DNA of 42,415 nucleotides from Bacteroidales bacterium (GCA_017613375.1 JAGADZ010000077.1:1-42415), one strand, 5' to 3'. Positions 34,209 to 42,263 are shown, counted from the stretch's first letter. Numbers and translations: made by a program. The notes: generated by a model not told the origin, from the letters alone.

Positions 34209-35327
34209 ATGAAATACTTTACTGTTTTTTTGCGTGTTGCCATCACTGTTAATCTATTATTATGTATTACAAGTGTTTGTGCTCAAAATAATACAGACAG
34301 CAGTAATTATGTTAGAAATGTGAAACTCGGAGGATGGGTAGATGCCCAGTATAGATATGAGAAAGGTGCAGATAATGAGAGTAGTGTGTTTCAAATCAGA
34401 CGTGTACGACTTGATTTCAAAGGCAGTTTGTCCCGATGGTTGGATTTTAGGTTACAGACAGATTTCGCCCCAAATCCGAGACTTATCGACGCCTTTGCCA
34501 AGATAAAAATCAACAAGTATGTCCAATTACAAGTAGGACAGTTTAAAATCCCTTTTTCGTTAGAAAACAAATTATCACCATTGGATTTGGAACTGATAGA
34601 CAATGCACAGGTGATAAACACACTATCGGGCTATAATGACATTACTGGCATAAGCAGTTATGCCAATGGGCGAGATATTGGGGCAATGCTTTCCGGCAAA
34701 TTGATAAATGCAATGGTTCAAGGTGAGAAAACTGCAATTATTTCGTATAGTGTTGGACTGTTCGGAGGCAACGGAATCAATGTAAAAACCGACAATATGG
34801 CTAAGGACATCGCGGCTCGTATTGAATTATGTCCTTTTTTACGTAATCTAACCCTTTCCGTTGCTGGTTATTGGGGAAAGTACGACATGCTGTATAACGG
34901 AATATCCACAAATCTTGACGGAGCCAGAAAACGATATGCTGGAGGTGTACAGTATACTGACAAACACTGGGTAGTGAGAACAGAATATTTGCTTGGCAAA
35001 ACTGAATTTGTGAATTATAATAATGAAACAGACAACTATAATCCCTACACTATAGAAACAAGAGGTTGCTATCTCACTTTGGGCTATTGGTTTACATACG
35101 AGATTAATAACAGGAACAATATATGTGGCCGTATTGCGCCAATGGCACGAATAGAATACTATGAGAAAAATGTGGCTTTAAATGTACAATCAATGTATTA
35201 TTCGGCAGGCTTCGACTGGTGGCCCGAGGAACACTTGCGTGTCCAGTTGGCATACAATATGCAGCAAAAAAAGACAGCAAGCCAATTAAATCATAAACTG
35301 ACAACAATGATAAGCGTGAAATTTTAA
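34209..35327 (+). CDS. Phosphate/anion-selective porin of the OprP/OprO family
   Basis: The 372-residue protein has a signal peptide (MKYFTVFLRVAITVNLLLCITSVCAQ) and a porin_O_P barrel: KLGGWVDAQYRYEKG, FQIRRVRLDFKGSLSRWLDFRLQTDFA, LQVGQFKIPFSLENKLSP, and a final beta-strand TTMISVKF ending in Phe, as outer-membrane barrels do. The family includes phosphate-, pyrophosphate- and other anion-selective channels, so it would pass an oxyanion across the outer membrane. I start at the ATG at 34209; a TTG at 34197 is in frame but has no support. The PstS-like gene follows after 15 bp. Confidence 0.88.
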   Translation: MKYFTVFLRVAITVNLLLCITSVCAQNNTDSSNYVRNVKLGGWVDAQYRYEKGADNESSVFQIRRVRLDFKGSLSRWLDFRLQTDFAPNPRLIDAFAKIKINKYVQLQVGQFKIPFSLENKLSPLDLELIDNAQVINTLSGYNDITGISSYANGRDIGAMLSGKLINAMVQGEKTAIISYSVGLFGGNGINVKTDNMAKDIAARIELCPFLRNLTLSVAGYWGKYDMLYNGISTNLDGARKRYAGGVQYTDKHWVVRTEYLLGKTEFVNYNNETDNYNPYTIETRGCYLTLGYWFTYEINNRNNICGRIAPMARIEYYEKNVALNVQSMYYSAGFDWWPEEHLRVQLAYNMQQKKTASQLNHKLTTMISVKF

Positions 35328-35342
35328 ATACCAACAAATCAC

Positions 35343-36350
35343 ATGAATAATTTTAAGAAAATAACTTCTCTTTTCATGATGTCCATAGCCCTGCTTTTGT
35401 GTGGCGGACTCTTTTTATCAATGGTCTCCTGCGGTGGTGCCAACCAACAGAGAGATAGTGGCTCCGACGACCATCTGTCTGGAAGTATCTCTATTTCAGG
35501 TGCCTTTGCTCTGTATCCCTTAGCTGTGAAATGGACCGAGGAATTCCAAAAAATACATCCAAATGTCAAGATTGACCTGTCGGCAGGCGGTGCCGGAAAA
35601 GGTATGACAGATGTCCTGGCCGATGTGGTTGACTTGGGAATGGTGTCGCGCGAGGTTTATTCACCAGAGTTGGAAAGAGGTGCGCTTCCTTTTGCAACAG
35701 CTAAAGATGCCGTTGTCATCACCATCAACGCAAGCAACCCTTTGGCGGGAGAGCTTAAGAAGCATGGCATTTCCAAAGATGTGGCAACAAAAATATGGAT
35801 TACAGGTGAGTACACCACTTGGGGACAAGTTTTGGGTAATGGCGACAGAACACCAATCCATGTCTATACACGCTCAGATGCCTGTGGGGCAGCCGAGACT
35901 TTCGCCATGTGGATGGGCAAAAAACAGGAGGATTTGCTTGGAACCGCAGTGTTTGGCGACCCTGGGTTGGCTTCTGCCATTCAGGCAGACAAATTGGGTA
36001 TCGGACTGAACAATATAGGATATGCTTACGATGAAAAGAGCCGTAAACCCAATGCAGGTCTTATGATATGCCCGATAGATGCGAACAATGATGGGATGAT
36101 AGATGAGGATGAATATTTTTATGACACCAAGGATGACTTTATTGCAGCTGTGGCCGAAGACAAATACCCATCGCCTCCGGCTCGCGACCTGTATTTGGTC
36201 AGTCATGGGATACCGACAAATCCTGTCGTGGTGGCATTCCTGCAATTTGTGCTTGGCGAAGGACAGAAATACAATGTACCTGCCGGATATATAAACTTGC
36301 CCGAGGATAAGTTGCAGAAAGAGTTAGAACAGCTGAAAGCCAATAAGTAA
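35343..36350 (+). CDS. pstS: PstS-family oxyanion-binding lipoprotein of an ABC importer (substrate possibly sulfate)
   Basis: The 335-residue protein has a lipoprotein signal (LSMVSC, Cys30) and a PBP_like_2 fold typical of PstS: SGAFALYPLAVKWTEEFQK, SAGGAGKGMTDVLADVVDLGMVSRE, and R177-SDACGAAETFAMW. In usual PstS proteins the corresponding blocks read GSTxxxP, GGGSGxG and RxxGSGTRxxF; here the Ser/Thr residues that hold phosphate are largely replaced (GAFAL, GGAGKG, CGA). An EF-hand-like loop D-A-N-N-D-G-M-I-D-E-D-E is at about 246-257. It lies between the porin and the two permease genes, in an operon with cysDNH, so sulfate or another oxyanion is as likely as phosphate. Automatic pipelines would call it a phosphate-binding protein. 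Confidence 0.82.
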   Translation: MNNFKKITSLFMMSIALLLCGGLFLSMVSCGGANQQRDSGSDDHLSGSISISGAFALYPLAVKWTEEFQKIHPNVKIDLSAGGAGKGMTDVLADVVDLGMVSREVYSPELERGALPFATAKDAVVITINASNPLAGELKKHGISKDVATKIWITGEYTTWGQVLGNGDRTPIHVYTRSDACGAAETFAMWMGKKQEDLLGTAVFGDPGLASAIQADKLGIGLNNIGYAYDEKSRKPNAGLMICPIDANNDGMIDEDEYFYDTKDDFIAAVAEDKYPSPPARDLYLVSHGIPTNPVVVAFLQFVLGEGQKYNVPAGYINLPEDKLQKELEQLKANK

Positions 36351-36380
36351 CAGAATGTTATCCTATCTTACAACAATTGA

Positions 36381-37274
36381 ATGCATAAAACTCGAATAAT
36401 CAAAGACAAGGCGGCACAAACGATAATGTTTGCGCTTACCGTGCTTGCCATTCTGCTTGTTGTGGCAATAGCCATAGGATTGTACCTCAAGTCAATGCCT
36501 GTGTTACAGGACAAATCACTGTGGTCGTTGTTGTTTTCTTCAGAATGGCGACCCATGAAAGGCAATTTTGGTTTCTTTCCGTTCATAATGGGAACTATCT
36601 GGGTGACGTTTATGGCCATTTTGCTGGCTTTCCCCATTTCCGTGTTGACAGCCATCTATTTGACCGAGTATTCCAAACCTGTTGTGCGGAAGATTGTTTT
36701 TCCGGCATTGGACATTCTGGCCGCACTTCCTTCGGTCATTTACGGTGTTTGGGGTGTACTGGTCATAGTTCCATGGATATCGCAGCATGTGGCACCTCAC
36801 TTTGTTGAGTTCTCTACAGGTTACACGGTCTTGGCAGCGGGAATTGTGCTTGGAGTCATGGTGATACCGCTGTTGATTAGCTTGTTTATCGAAATCTTCT
36901 CCGGGGTGCCTGTCGAGTTGCGTGAAGCCTCTCTTGCTCTGGGCGCTACACGTTGGCAAACCACCAAGAAAGTTGTATTACGCAAAACGATTCCTGGCAT
37001 TCTGGCATCTACAGTACTGGCCGTATCGCGTGCCATGGGTGAAACCATAGCGGTATTGATGGTATGTGGCTGCGTGATAGGCATTCCCAAAGGGATGATG
37101 GATGCCTGCTATCCTATTCCCGCCCTAATCGCCAACAACTATGGGGAGATGCTTTCCATGCCGCTATATGAGTCGGCATTGATGTTTGCTGCACTCATTC
37201 TATTTGCCGTAGTATTGATTTTCAACTTAATATCAAGAATCGTACTCTATCGTTTGGGAAAAACCGAAAAATAA
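36381..37274 (+). CDS. pstC: PstC-like permease of the oxyanion ABC importer
   Basis: The 297-residue permease has six membrane helices and the EAA loop ELREASLALGATRWQTTKKVVLRKTIPGI (about 177-205) that docks on the ATPase. The SRAMGETIAV block, whose Arg and Glu are needed for phosphate transport in E. coli PstC, is kept. LAALPSVIYGVWGVLV is typical of PstC/PstA. It is 30 bp after the binding-protein gene and 12 bp before pstA. Confidence 0.88.
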   Translation: MHKTRIIKDKAAQTIMFALTVLAILLVVAIAIGLYLKSMPVLQDKSLWSLLFSSEWRPMKGNFGFFPFIMGTIWVTFMAILLAFPISVLTAIYLTEYSKPVVRKIVFPALDILAALPSVIYGVWGVLVIVPWISQHVAPHFVEFSTGYTVLAAGIVLGVMVIPLLISLFIEIFSGVPVELREASLALGATRWQTTKKVVLRKTIPGILASTVLAVSRAMGETIAVLMVCGCVIGIPKGMMDACYPIPALIANNYGEMLSMPLYESALMFAALILFAVVLIFNLISRIVLYRLGKTEK

Positions 37275-37286
37275 AAGTATCGTAAT

Positions 37287-38141
37287 ATGAAAATTGCTCG
37301 AAAGAAAAAACTTAGAGAAAGTGTTGCCAAGCTCTTCATGTGGTGTGCTATGCTCGTTGTGTTTGGTTTGGTAATCAGTGTCATCTGGACAATTTTTTCC
37401 AAAGGCTGCAAAGCAATGAGTTGGGACATGGTGAGCAAGTTGCCGGGAGGAGGATTCTATATCGGCAAGGAAGGCGGTTTTCTTAATGCCATTGTCGGTT
37501 CACTCTACATAGTTGGTGCATCAACAGTATTAGGATTAATCGTCTCTATACCTGTGGTCTTTTTCCTTAATATATATTTGAAAAAAAACTCTAAATTGGC
37601 ATATGTGGCGAGACTGGCGTTTGATGTGCTGTTCGGCGTTCCCTCCATTGTTTACGGTGCTTTTGGATTTACAATTATGATTTACTTTGGGTTGCGTACA
37701 TCGCTATTGGGCGGAATAATAGTTATTACCCTGTTGATAATACCTATCTTTATCCGTACAATGGATGAGGCGACACGCAACTTTCCACGTGACATATTGG
37801 ATGCCAGTTTTTCATTGGGAGCCACACGGTGGGAGACCCTCAAGGTTGTTTTGCGTCAAATCGCGCCTGGCATTGCGACAGCCACACTGTTGTCGGTAGG
37901 CCGTGCCATTGGCGACGCTGCCAGCGTGATGTTCACAGCTGGATATACCGATAGCATTCCCACTTCGTTGTCGCAACCGGCAGCGACATTGCCTTTGGCG
38001 GTTTTCTTCCAATTGAGCAGTCCGATTCCAGAGGTTGTCGACCGCGCGTATGCAGCCGCACTTGTGCTGACCATCATCGTTCTGCTGCTCAGCATATCAG
38101 GTCGTTTTATTACCAACAGATTCTCCAAAAACAAAGTATAA
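37287..38141 (+). CDS. pstA: PstA-like permease of the oxyanion ABC importer
   Basis: The 284-residue second permease has six helices, GVPSIVYGAFGF, and the EAA loop RDILDASFSLGATRWETLKVVLRQIAPGI (about 171-199). The usual ARAIGEAAP block reads GRAIGDAASV, with Asp replacing Glu. The gene ends 2 bp before the ATPase gene. Confidence 0.88.
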   Translation: MKIARKKKLRESVAKLFMWCAMLVVFGLVISVIWTIFSKGCKAMSWDMVSKLPGGGFYIGKEGGFLNAIVGSLYIVGASTVLGLIVSIPVVFFLNIYLKKNSKLAYVARLAFDVLFGVPSIVYGAFGFTIMIYFGLRTSLLGGIIVITLLIIPIFIRTMDEATRNFPRDILDASFSLGATRWETLKVVLRQIAPGIATATLLSVGRAIGDAASVMFTAGYTDSIPTSLSQPAATLPLAVFFQLSSPIPEVVDRAYAAALVLTIIVLLLSISGRFITNRFSKNKV

Positions 38142-38143
38142 CC

Positions 38144-38896
38144 ATGTCGATAGAAATACAAAAACTCAATGTTCATATAAAAGACAATCATATTCTTAAG
38201 GATGTGAATATCGTCCTGCCCGAAAAGCAGATCACCTGCATCATAGGCCCTTCAGGATGTGGAAAGTCCACCTTATTGAAAACCATAAACCGTTTGATTG
38301 ACGGCGTTGAAGGTGTGAAACTTGAAGGCAATGTTTTTGTTGACGGTCAAGATATTATCAATTCGGGGACTGAGATAACCGAGTTGCGGCGAAAGATTGG
38401 ATTGGTAAGTCAGCGTCCGTGTCCGCTCCCGATGTCTATATTTGACAATGTAGCATACGGATGCAGGATTAACAAGATGTTCAAGAAACGCCGACAGCTG
38501 ATATATCATGTGCAGAAGAACTTGAAGTCGGTGGGGTTGTTGGAAGAGGTAAAGGGTCGGATACGGACACCCGCGGCACGACTCTCCATAGGGCAGCAGC
38601 AGCGACTGTGTCTTGCCCGTTCATTGGCAGTACAGCCGGAATATATCCTTGCCGACGAGGCCACCAGCGCGCTGGATCCCATATCAGCCAAGACAGTGGA
38701 GGACCTCTTTGTCAAACTGAAGGAAAAATATTCCATCATTATGGTTACACACACACTGCATCAGGCACTCCGCATCGCCGATAACGTGGTATTCATGTAT
38801 TTAGGCGATGTAATCGAGAGCGGTCCGGCCGAGCAAGTGTTCCATCATCCCCAGCACGAGCTCACTCAAAAATATCTTGCAGGTGCATTTTCTTAA
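38144..38896 (+). CDS. pstB: PstB-like ATPase of the oxyanion ABC importer
   Basis: The 250-residue ABC ATPase has Walker A GPSGCGKST (35-43), Q-loop Q90 in VSQRPCPLPMSIFDNVAYG, signature LSIGQQQRLCLARSLA (from 147) and Walker B YILADEATSALDP. It is clearly PstB-derived (compare the canonical VFQ.PNPFPMSIYDNVAYG), yet the signature is LSIGQ instead of LSGGQ and Walker B has DEA instead of DEP. No phoU follows, unlike most pst operons; cysD starts 34 bp later. The ATPase should still work, since the second Gly and the Gln of the signature and the catalytic Glu are present. Confidence 0.88.
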   Translation: MSIEIQKLNVHIKDNHILKDVNIVLPEKQITCIIGPSGCGKSTLLKTINRLIDGVEGVKLEGNVFVDGQDIINSGTEITELRRKIGLVSQRPCPLPMSIFDNVAYGCRINKMFKKRRQLIYHVQKNLKSVGLLEEVKGRIRTPAARLSIGQQQRLCLARSLAVQPEYILADEATSALDPISAKTVEDLFVKLKEKYSIIMVTHTLHQALRIADNVVFMYLGDVIESGPAEQVFHHPQHELTQKYLAGAFS

Positions 38897-38930
38897 ACAA
38901 ATTAATAGTTAAATAATAAACAATACAGCA

Positions 38931-39830
38931 ATGTATAAACTTACTCATCTGAAAGAGTTGGAATCCGAGTCCATCTACGTGCTGCGTGAGGTAGCGGCAC
39001 AGTTCGAGCGTCCCGCAATCCTGTTTTCAGGCGGCAAGGATTCCATTGTAGTCACTTATCTGGCTTACAAAGCTTTTTATCCAGCTAAAATACCATTCCC
39101 TTTGGTTCATATTGATACAGGTCACAATTTCCAAGAGACCTTGGATTATCGTGACGCTTTGGTCAAAAAACTTGGGGTACAGCTGATTGTTGGTTCCGTG
39201 CAGGAAAGTATAGATACAGGGCGCGTAAAAGAGGAAAAAGGCTACAATGCCAGTCGCAATCGTCTTCAAACCACAACGTTACTGGATACAATAGAGAAAT
39301 ACAAGTTCGATGCATGCATAGGAGGAGCACGACGTGACGAAGAGAAAGCACGTGCCAAGGAGCGTTTTTTCTCCCACCGTGACGAATTTGGACAGTGGAA
39401 CCCCAAAAACCAGCGTCCTGAGTTATGGAACAACTTCAATGGCAAAAAGAACATGGGCGAGCATTTCCGCGTCTTCCCCATCAGCAATTGGACGGAAATG
39501 GATGTCTGGCAATACATTTATGCAGAGAAAATTGAGTTGCCATCGCTCTATTTTACGCACGAGCGTCGCTGTTTTTATCGTGATGGGCAATGGCTGGCAG
39601 CAGAGCCATGTATGACACTGAAGCCAACCGAGGAGGTGGTTACACGGCGTGTGCGCTGCCGCACTATCGGTGACATCACCTGCACAGGGCTTACCATTTC
39701 TGAAGCCAATAATCTTGAAGACATCATCAACGAAATTGCCGCCACCCGTGTTACTGAGCGCGGCGGTCGCGCCGACGACAAACGCAGCGAGACGGCAATG
39801 GAAGACAGAAAAAAGGAGGGATATTTCTAA
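38931..39830 (+). CDS. cysD: Sulfate adenylyltransferase subunit 2
   Basis: CysD is the ATP-pyrophosphatase-fold subunit of ATP sulfurylase, which makes adenosine 5'-phosphosulfate (APS) from sulfate and ATP. The 299 residues contain the PP-loop SGGKDS (33-38), VHIDTGHNFQETLDYRD, GGARRDEEKARAKERFFSHRDEFGQW and FPISNWTEMDVWQYI, with RVRCRTIGDITCTG near the end. It is separated from pstB by 34 bp and from cysN by a single base. Confidence 0.96.
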   Translation: MYKLTHLKELESESIYVLREVAAQFERPAILFSGGKDSIVVTYLAYKAFYPAKIPFPLVHIDTGHNFQETLDYRDALVKKLGVQLIVGSVQESIDTGRVKEEKGYNASRNRLQTTTLLDTIEKYKFDACIGGARRDEEKARAKERFFSHRDEFGQWNPKNQRPELWNNFNGKKNMGEHFRVFPISNWTEMDVWQYIYAEKIELPSLYFTHERRCFYRDGQWLAAEPCMTLKPTEEVVTRRVRCRTIGDITCTGLTISEANNLEDIINEIAATRVTERGGRADDKRSETAMEDRKKEGYF

Positions 39831-39831
39831 T

Positions 39832-41121
39832 ATGAACACCAACGGATACTTAGACATGGAGCTGCTGCGCTTTACGACAGCCGGCAGTGTTGATGACGGC
39901 AAAAGCACTCTCATCGGAAGACTTTTGTACGACAGTAAGTCGATTTTTGAAGATCAGCTTGAGGCTGTGAAACAGGCGTCGGAGAGTCGCGGTAATGAGG
40001 AGATGAACCTTGCGTTGCTTACCGACGGGTTACGCGCCGAACGCGAACAGGGAATAACAATCGACGTGGCATACCGCTATTTTGCCACTCCCAAGCGCAA
40101 GTTCATCATCGCCGACACCCCAGGCCACATACAGTACACTCGCAACATGGTGACGGGCGCTTCAACCGCCGATCTGGCCATCATCCTAATAGACGCACGC
40201 AATGGAGTGGTCGAGCAGACCGTTCGCCACTCTTACATATCATCATTGTTGGGAATCCCTTATATCACTGTGTGCATCAACAAAATGGATTTGGTTGATT
40301 TCGACGAGAAAAGGTTTGATGAGATACGTGGACGTTATCTGGAAATGGCGGAAAAACTTTGCATTCAAGCAGAGATACTCTTTATTCCGATTTCAGCCAA
40401 GTATGGAGACAATGTGGTTGAAAAATCCGGAAATATGTTGTGGTATAAAGGTGGTTCGCTCATGAATCTGCTGGAGACGGTCTCTATCAACCATAAATCC
40501 GGTAACGAAGACGAGCCCATGCGGCTACCTGTGCAATACGTCATACGTCCAATCTCCAACAAATTTCCCGACTATCGTGGATATGCCGGACGAATGGCCG
40601 GTGGAATCCTCCGTGTAGGCGACACAGTGATAATTCACCCCTCAGGCATAACTTCAAAAGTGAAAGCTATCATGCAGGCAGAAAAACCGTTGGACATGGC
40701 GCATACGCCAGAATCGGTGGCTGTTCTTCTGGAAGACGACATCGACATCAGCCGCGGTGACTTAATAGTTGGAATGGGAGGAAGACAACCGGAAGTGACC
40801 CAAACCATTTCTATGATGTGCTGTTGGTTCAATCCTGAGGCCATGCAACTGGGCAAACGCTACATAGTAAAAAGCTCAGTGGCGGAAACCGTTGGAATGG
40901 TAAAAAAGATTGATTATAAAATAGATGTTAGTACATTAGGACACATTAGCAATGTCGAAAACCTACAAATGAACGACATTGCAAGGATCACTTTGCGTAC
41001 AGCCAACCCTATGGTTCTCGACAACTATGCCGACAACCGCACCACCGGCTCACTTATACTTATCGACCCCGATAGCTTCGAAACTGTCGGTGCAGGTATG
41101 GTGACATCCACTAGTCACTAA
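39832..41121 (+). CDS. cysN: Sulfate adenylyltransferase subunit 1 (GTPase)
   Basis: CysN is the EF-Tu-like GTPase that drives APS formation by CysD. The 429 residues show G1 AGSVDDGKST (17-26), G3 DTPGHIQYTRNM (about 92-103), G4 NKMD and G5 SAKYGD, followed by two beta-barrel domains. There is no fused APS kinase (CysC) domain. The start at 39832 has a strong AAGGAGG sequence 11 bp upstream, inside the cysD end, and fits the family N-terminus; a longer reading from 39649 is only the cysD region in another frame. The stop codon lies inside a 7-bp repeat array. Confidence 0.96.
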   Translation: MNTNGYLDMELLRFTTAGSVDDGKSTLIGRLLYDSKSIFEDQLEAVKQASESRGNEEMNLALLTDGLRAEREQGITIDVAYRYFATPKRKFIIADTPGHIQYTRNMVTGASTADLAIILIDARNGVVEQTVRHSYISSLLGIPYITVCINKMDLVDFDEKRFDEIRGRYLEMAEKLCIQAEILFIPISAKYGDNVVEKSGNMLWYKGGSLMNLLETVSINHKSGNEDEPMRLPVQYVIRPISNKFPDYRGYAGRMAGGILRVGDTVIIHPSGITSKVKAIMQAEKPLDMAHTPESVAVLLEDDIDISRGDLIVGMGGRQPEVTQTISMMCCWFNPEAMQLGKRYIVKSSVAETVGMVKKIDYKIDVSTLGHISNVENLQMNDIARITLRTANPMVLDNYADNRTTGSLILIDPDSFETVGAGMVTSTSH

Positions 41122-41150
41122 TCACCAATCCCCAATCACTAATCACCAAT
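41109..41150. repeat. Perfect-period 7-bp array across the cysN stop and cysH start
   Basis: Six uninterrupted 7-bp units (CACTAGT, CACTAAT, CACCAAT, CCCCAAT, CACTAAT, CACCAAT) begin inside the last codons of cysN, include its TAA, and end exactly one base before the cysH ATG. There is no purine-rich ribosome site in the array, so cysH start must depend on coupling or on an unstructured AU/CA-rich leader. Confidence 0.8.
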
Positions 41151-41861
41151 ATGAAATACATACAGAAAGACATTGATTTTTTGAATCAAAAGTTTGAGAA
41201 TGCAGCTCCCGAGGAGGTGTTGCGGCATTTTATGGCGGAATATGGAAATAGAATTGCACTGTCATCCAGCTTGAGCATCGAGGACCAAACCCTTACAGAC
41301 ATGATGCTGAAGATTGACCCTGATGCACGAATCTTCACATTGGACACGGGACGCCTGTTCCCTGAAACATACCAGTTGATTGACAAAACCAATTATCGCT
41401 ACAACATCAAGCTGGAGGTTTTCTGTCCACAGGCAGAAGCTCTACAACGTTTTGTTCATGAGCAGGGTATCAATCCATTTTACGAAAGTGTCGAAAAAAG
41501 ACATGCCTGCTGTCAAGTACGGAAACTGGAGCCTTTACAGCGTGCATTCAAGACCCTTGACGCATGGATTTGCGGTTTACGCCAGTCGCAGTCAATAACC
41601 CGCAGCAACATGAGGATGGTGGAGTGGGATGAAAAACATGGTCTACTTAAGATCAACCCATTGATTTTTTGGTCTGAACAGCAGGTATGGGATTATGTCA
41701 AGGCTAAACACGTACCTTACAACAAATTGCATGACAAAGGTTTTCCGAGCATTGGCTGCGAGCCGTGTACAAGGGCGGTAAAGCTCGGCGATGATATTCG
41801 CTCAGGTCGATGGTGGTGGGAGTCGCCCGACCATCGCGAATGTGGTCTTCACCGCAGATAA
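41151..41861 (+). CDS. cysH: Assimilatory adenylylsulfate (APS) reductase, [4Fe-4S] type
   Basis: The 236-residue enzyme reduces activated sulfate to sulfite. It has both cysteine pairs that bind a [4Fe-4S] cluster, C120-C121 in HACCQVRKLEPL and C203-x2-C206 in IGCEPCTRA, and the catalytic Cys231 in the C-terminal ECGLH. Presence of the cluster cysteines marks an APS reductase rather than the cluster-free PAPS reductase, which explains why no cysC (APS kinase) is in the operon. The sulfite reductase for the next step is not in the window. The 41862-42277 gap after it holds two minus-strand gene fragments and one plus-strand fragment. Confidence 0.94.
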   Translation: MKYIQKDIDFLNQKFENAAPEEVLRHFMAEYGNRIALSSSLSIEDQTLTDMMLKIDPDARIFTLDTGRLFPETYQLIDKTNYRYNIKLEVFCPQAEALQRFVHEQGINPFYESVEKRHACCQVRKLEPLQRAFKTLDAWICGLRQSQSITRSNMRMVEWDEKHGLLKINPLIFWSEQQVWDYVKAKHVPYNKLHDKGFPSIGCEPCTRAVKLGDDIRSGRWWWESPDHRECGLHRR

Positions 41862-41968
41862 TTGTTGATTTCCATCTCAAAAGCCCACCACAATTCTTCA
41901 TTTCTTTCCACAGCCTCCACGTTGAAGTAAGTCCAAAACGTCTGGTCGCTTCCTGAGAAATGGAATAT
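41849..41968 (-). pseudogene. Gene fragment overlapping the cysH end
   Basis: On the minus strand this frame reads IFHFSGSDQTFWTYFNVEA, then VERNEELWWAFEMEINNYLR and stop. The aromatic and charged composition looks like a real protein end, but the frame has a stop just upstream (TGA) and no start. It overlaps the last codons of cysH by 13 bp. I do not recognise the family. It suggests that the module inserted next to, or cut into, an older gene. Confidence 0.35.
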
Positions 41969-41971
41969 TCA

Positions 41972-42124
41972 TTATTTCCTGATTCTTGCTGCTTTTTTAA
42001 GGGCTTTGAGGTATTGGTTCTTGACGCCGTTGTCGTCCTCACAGTCGCAGACGGCGACGATATGGCCGAAAAGGTTGCATAGCGGTAGAGGATGACGATA
42101 CGCGACAGAGCGTAGGCGGCTCAT
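41972..42124 (-). pseudogene. Short ORF or remnant of unknown family
   Basis: A 50-residue minus-strand frame (MSRLRSVAYRHPLPLCNLF..., then GHIVAVCDCEDDNGVKNQY and a basic KALKKAARIRK end) precedes the fragment at 41849-41968 on the same strand, in a different frame. It has no visible promoter. Together they may be parts of one decayed gene or two. Confidence 0.3.
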
Positions 42125-42131
42125 ACGTTCA

Positions 42132-42263
42132 ATGTTCCCTGAAAAATTAGCTTATGACGGAAATTTTCATCGAACTGGAAAAATCAACAGTGTCCTTGAA
42201 GTGATAGCGCAACAGACCAAAGAGTTGAAATGTGGGAAAAAAGAAAGCGATAAAATCTGTTGA
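42132..42263 (+). pseudogene. Possible FecR (DUF4974-like) C-terminal fragment
   Basis: The plus-strand frame reads MFPEKLAYDGNFHRTGKIN then SVLEVIAQQTKELK before running into the tRNA terminator. The pattern F-x-R-T-G-x-I-x-x-V-L-x-x-I resembles the C-terminal domain of FecR-type anti-sigma factors. It is too short to be sure, and the last dozen residues are encoded by the terminator hairpin. Confidence 0.25.

Noticed and set aside
39649-39831. A longer cysN start inside cysD
   Set aside because: The extra 61 residues are cysD in another frame; the ATG at 39832 has a strong ribosome site and gives the family N-terminus.
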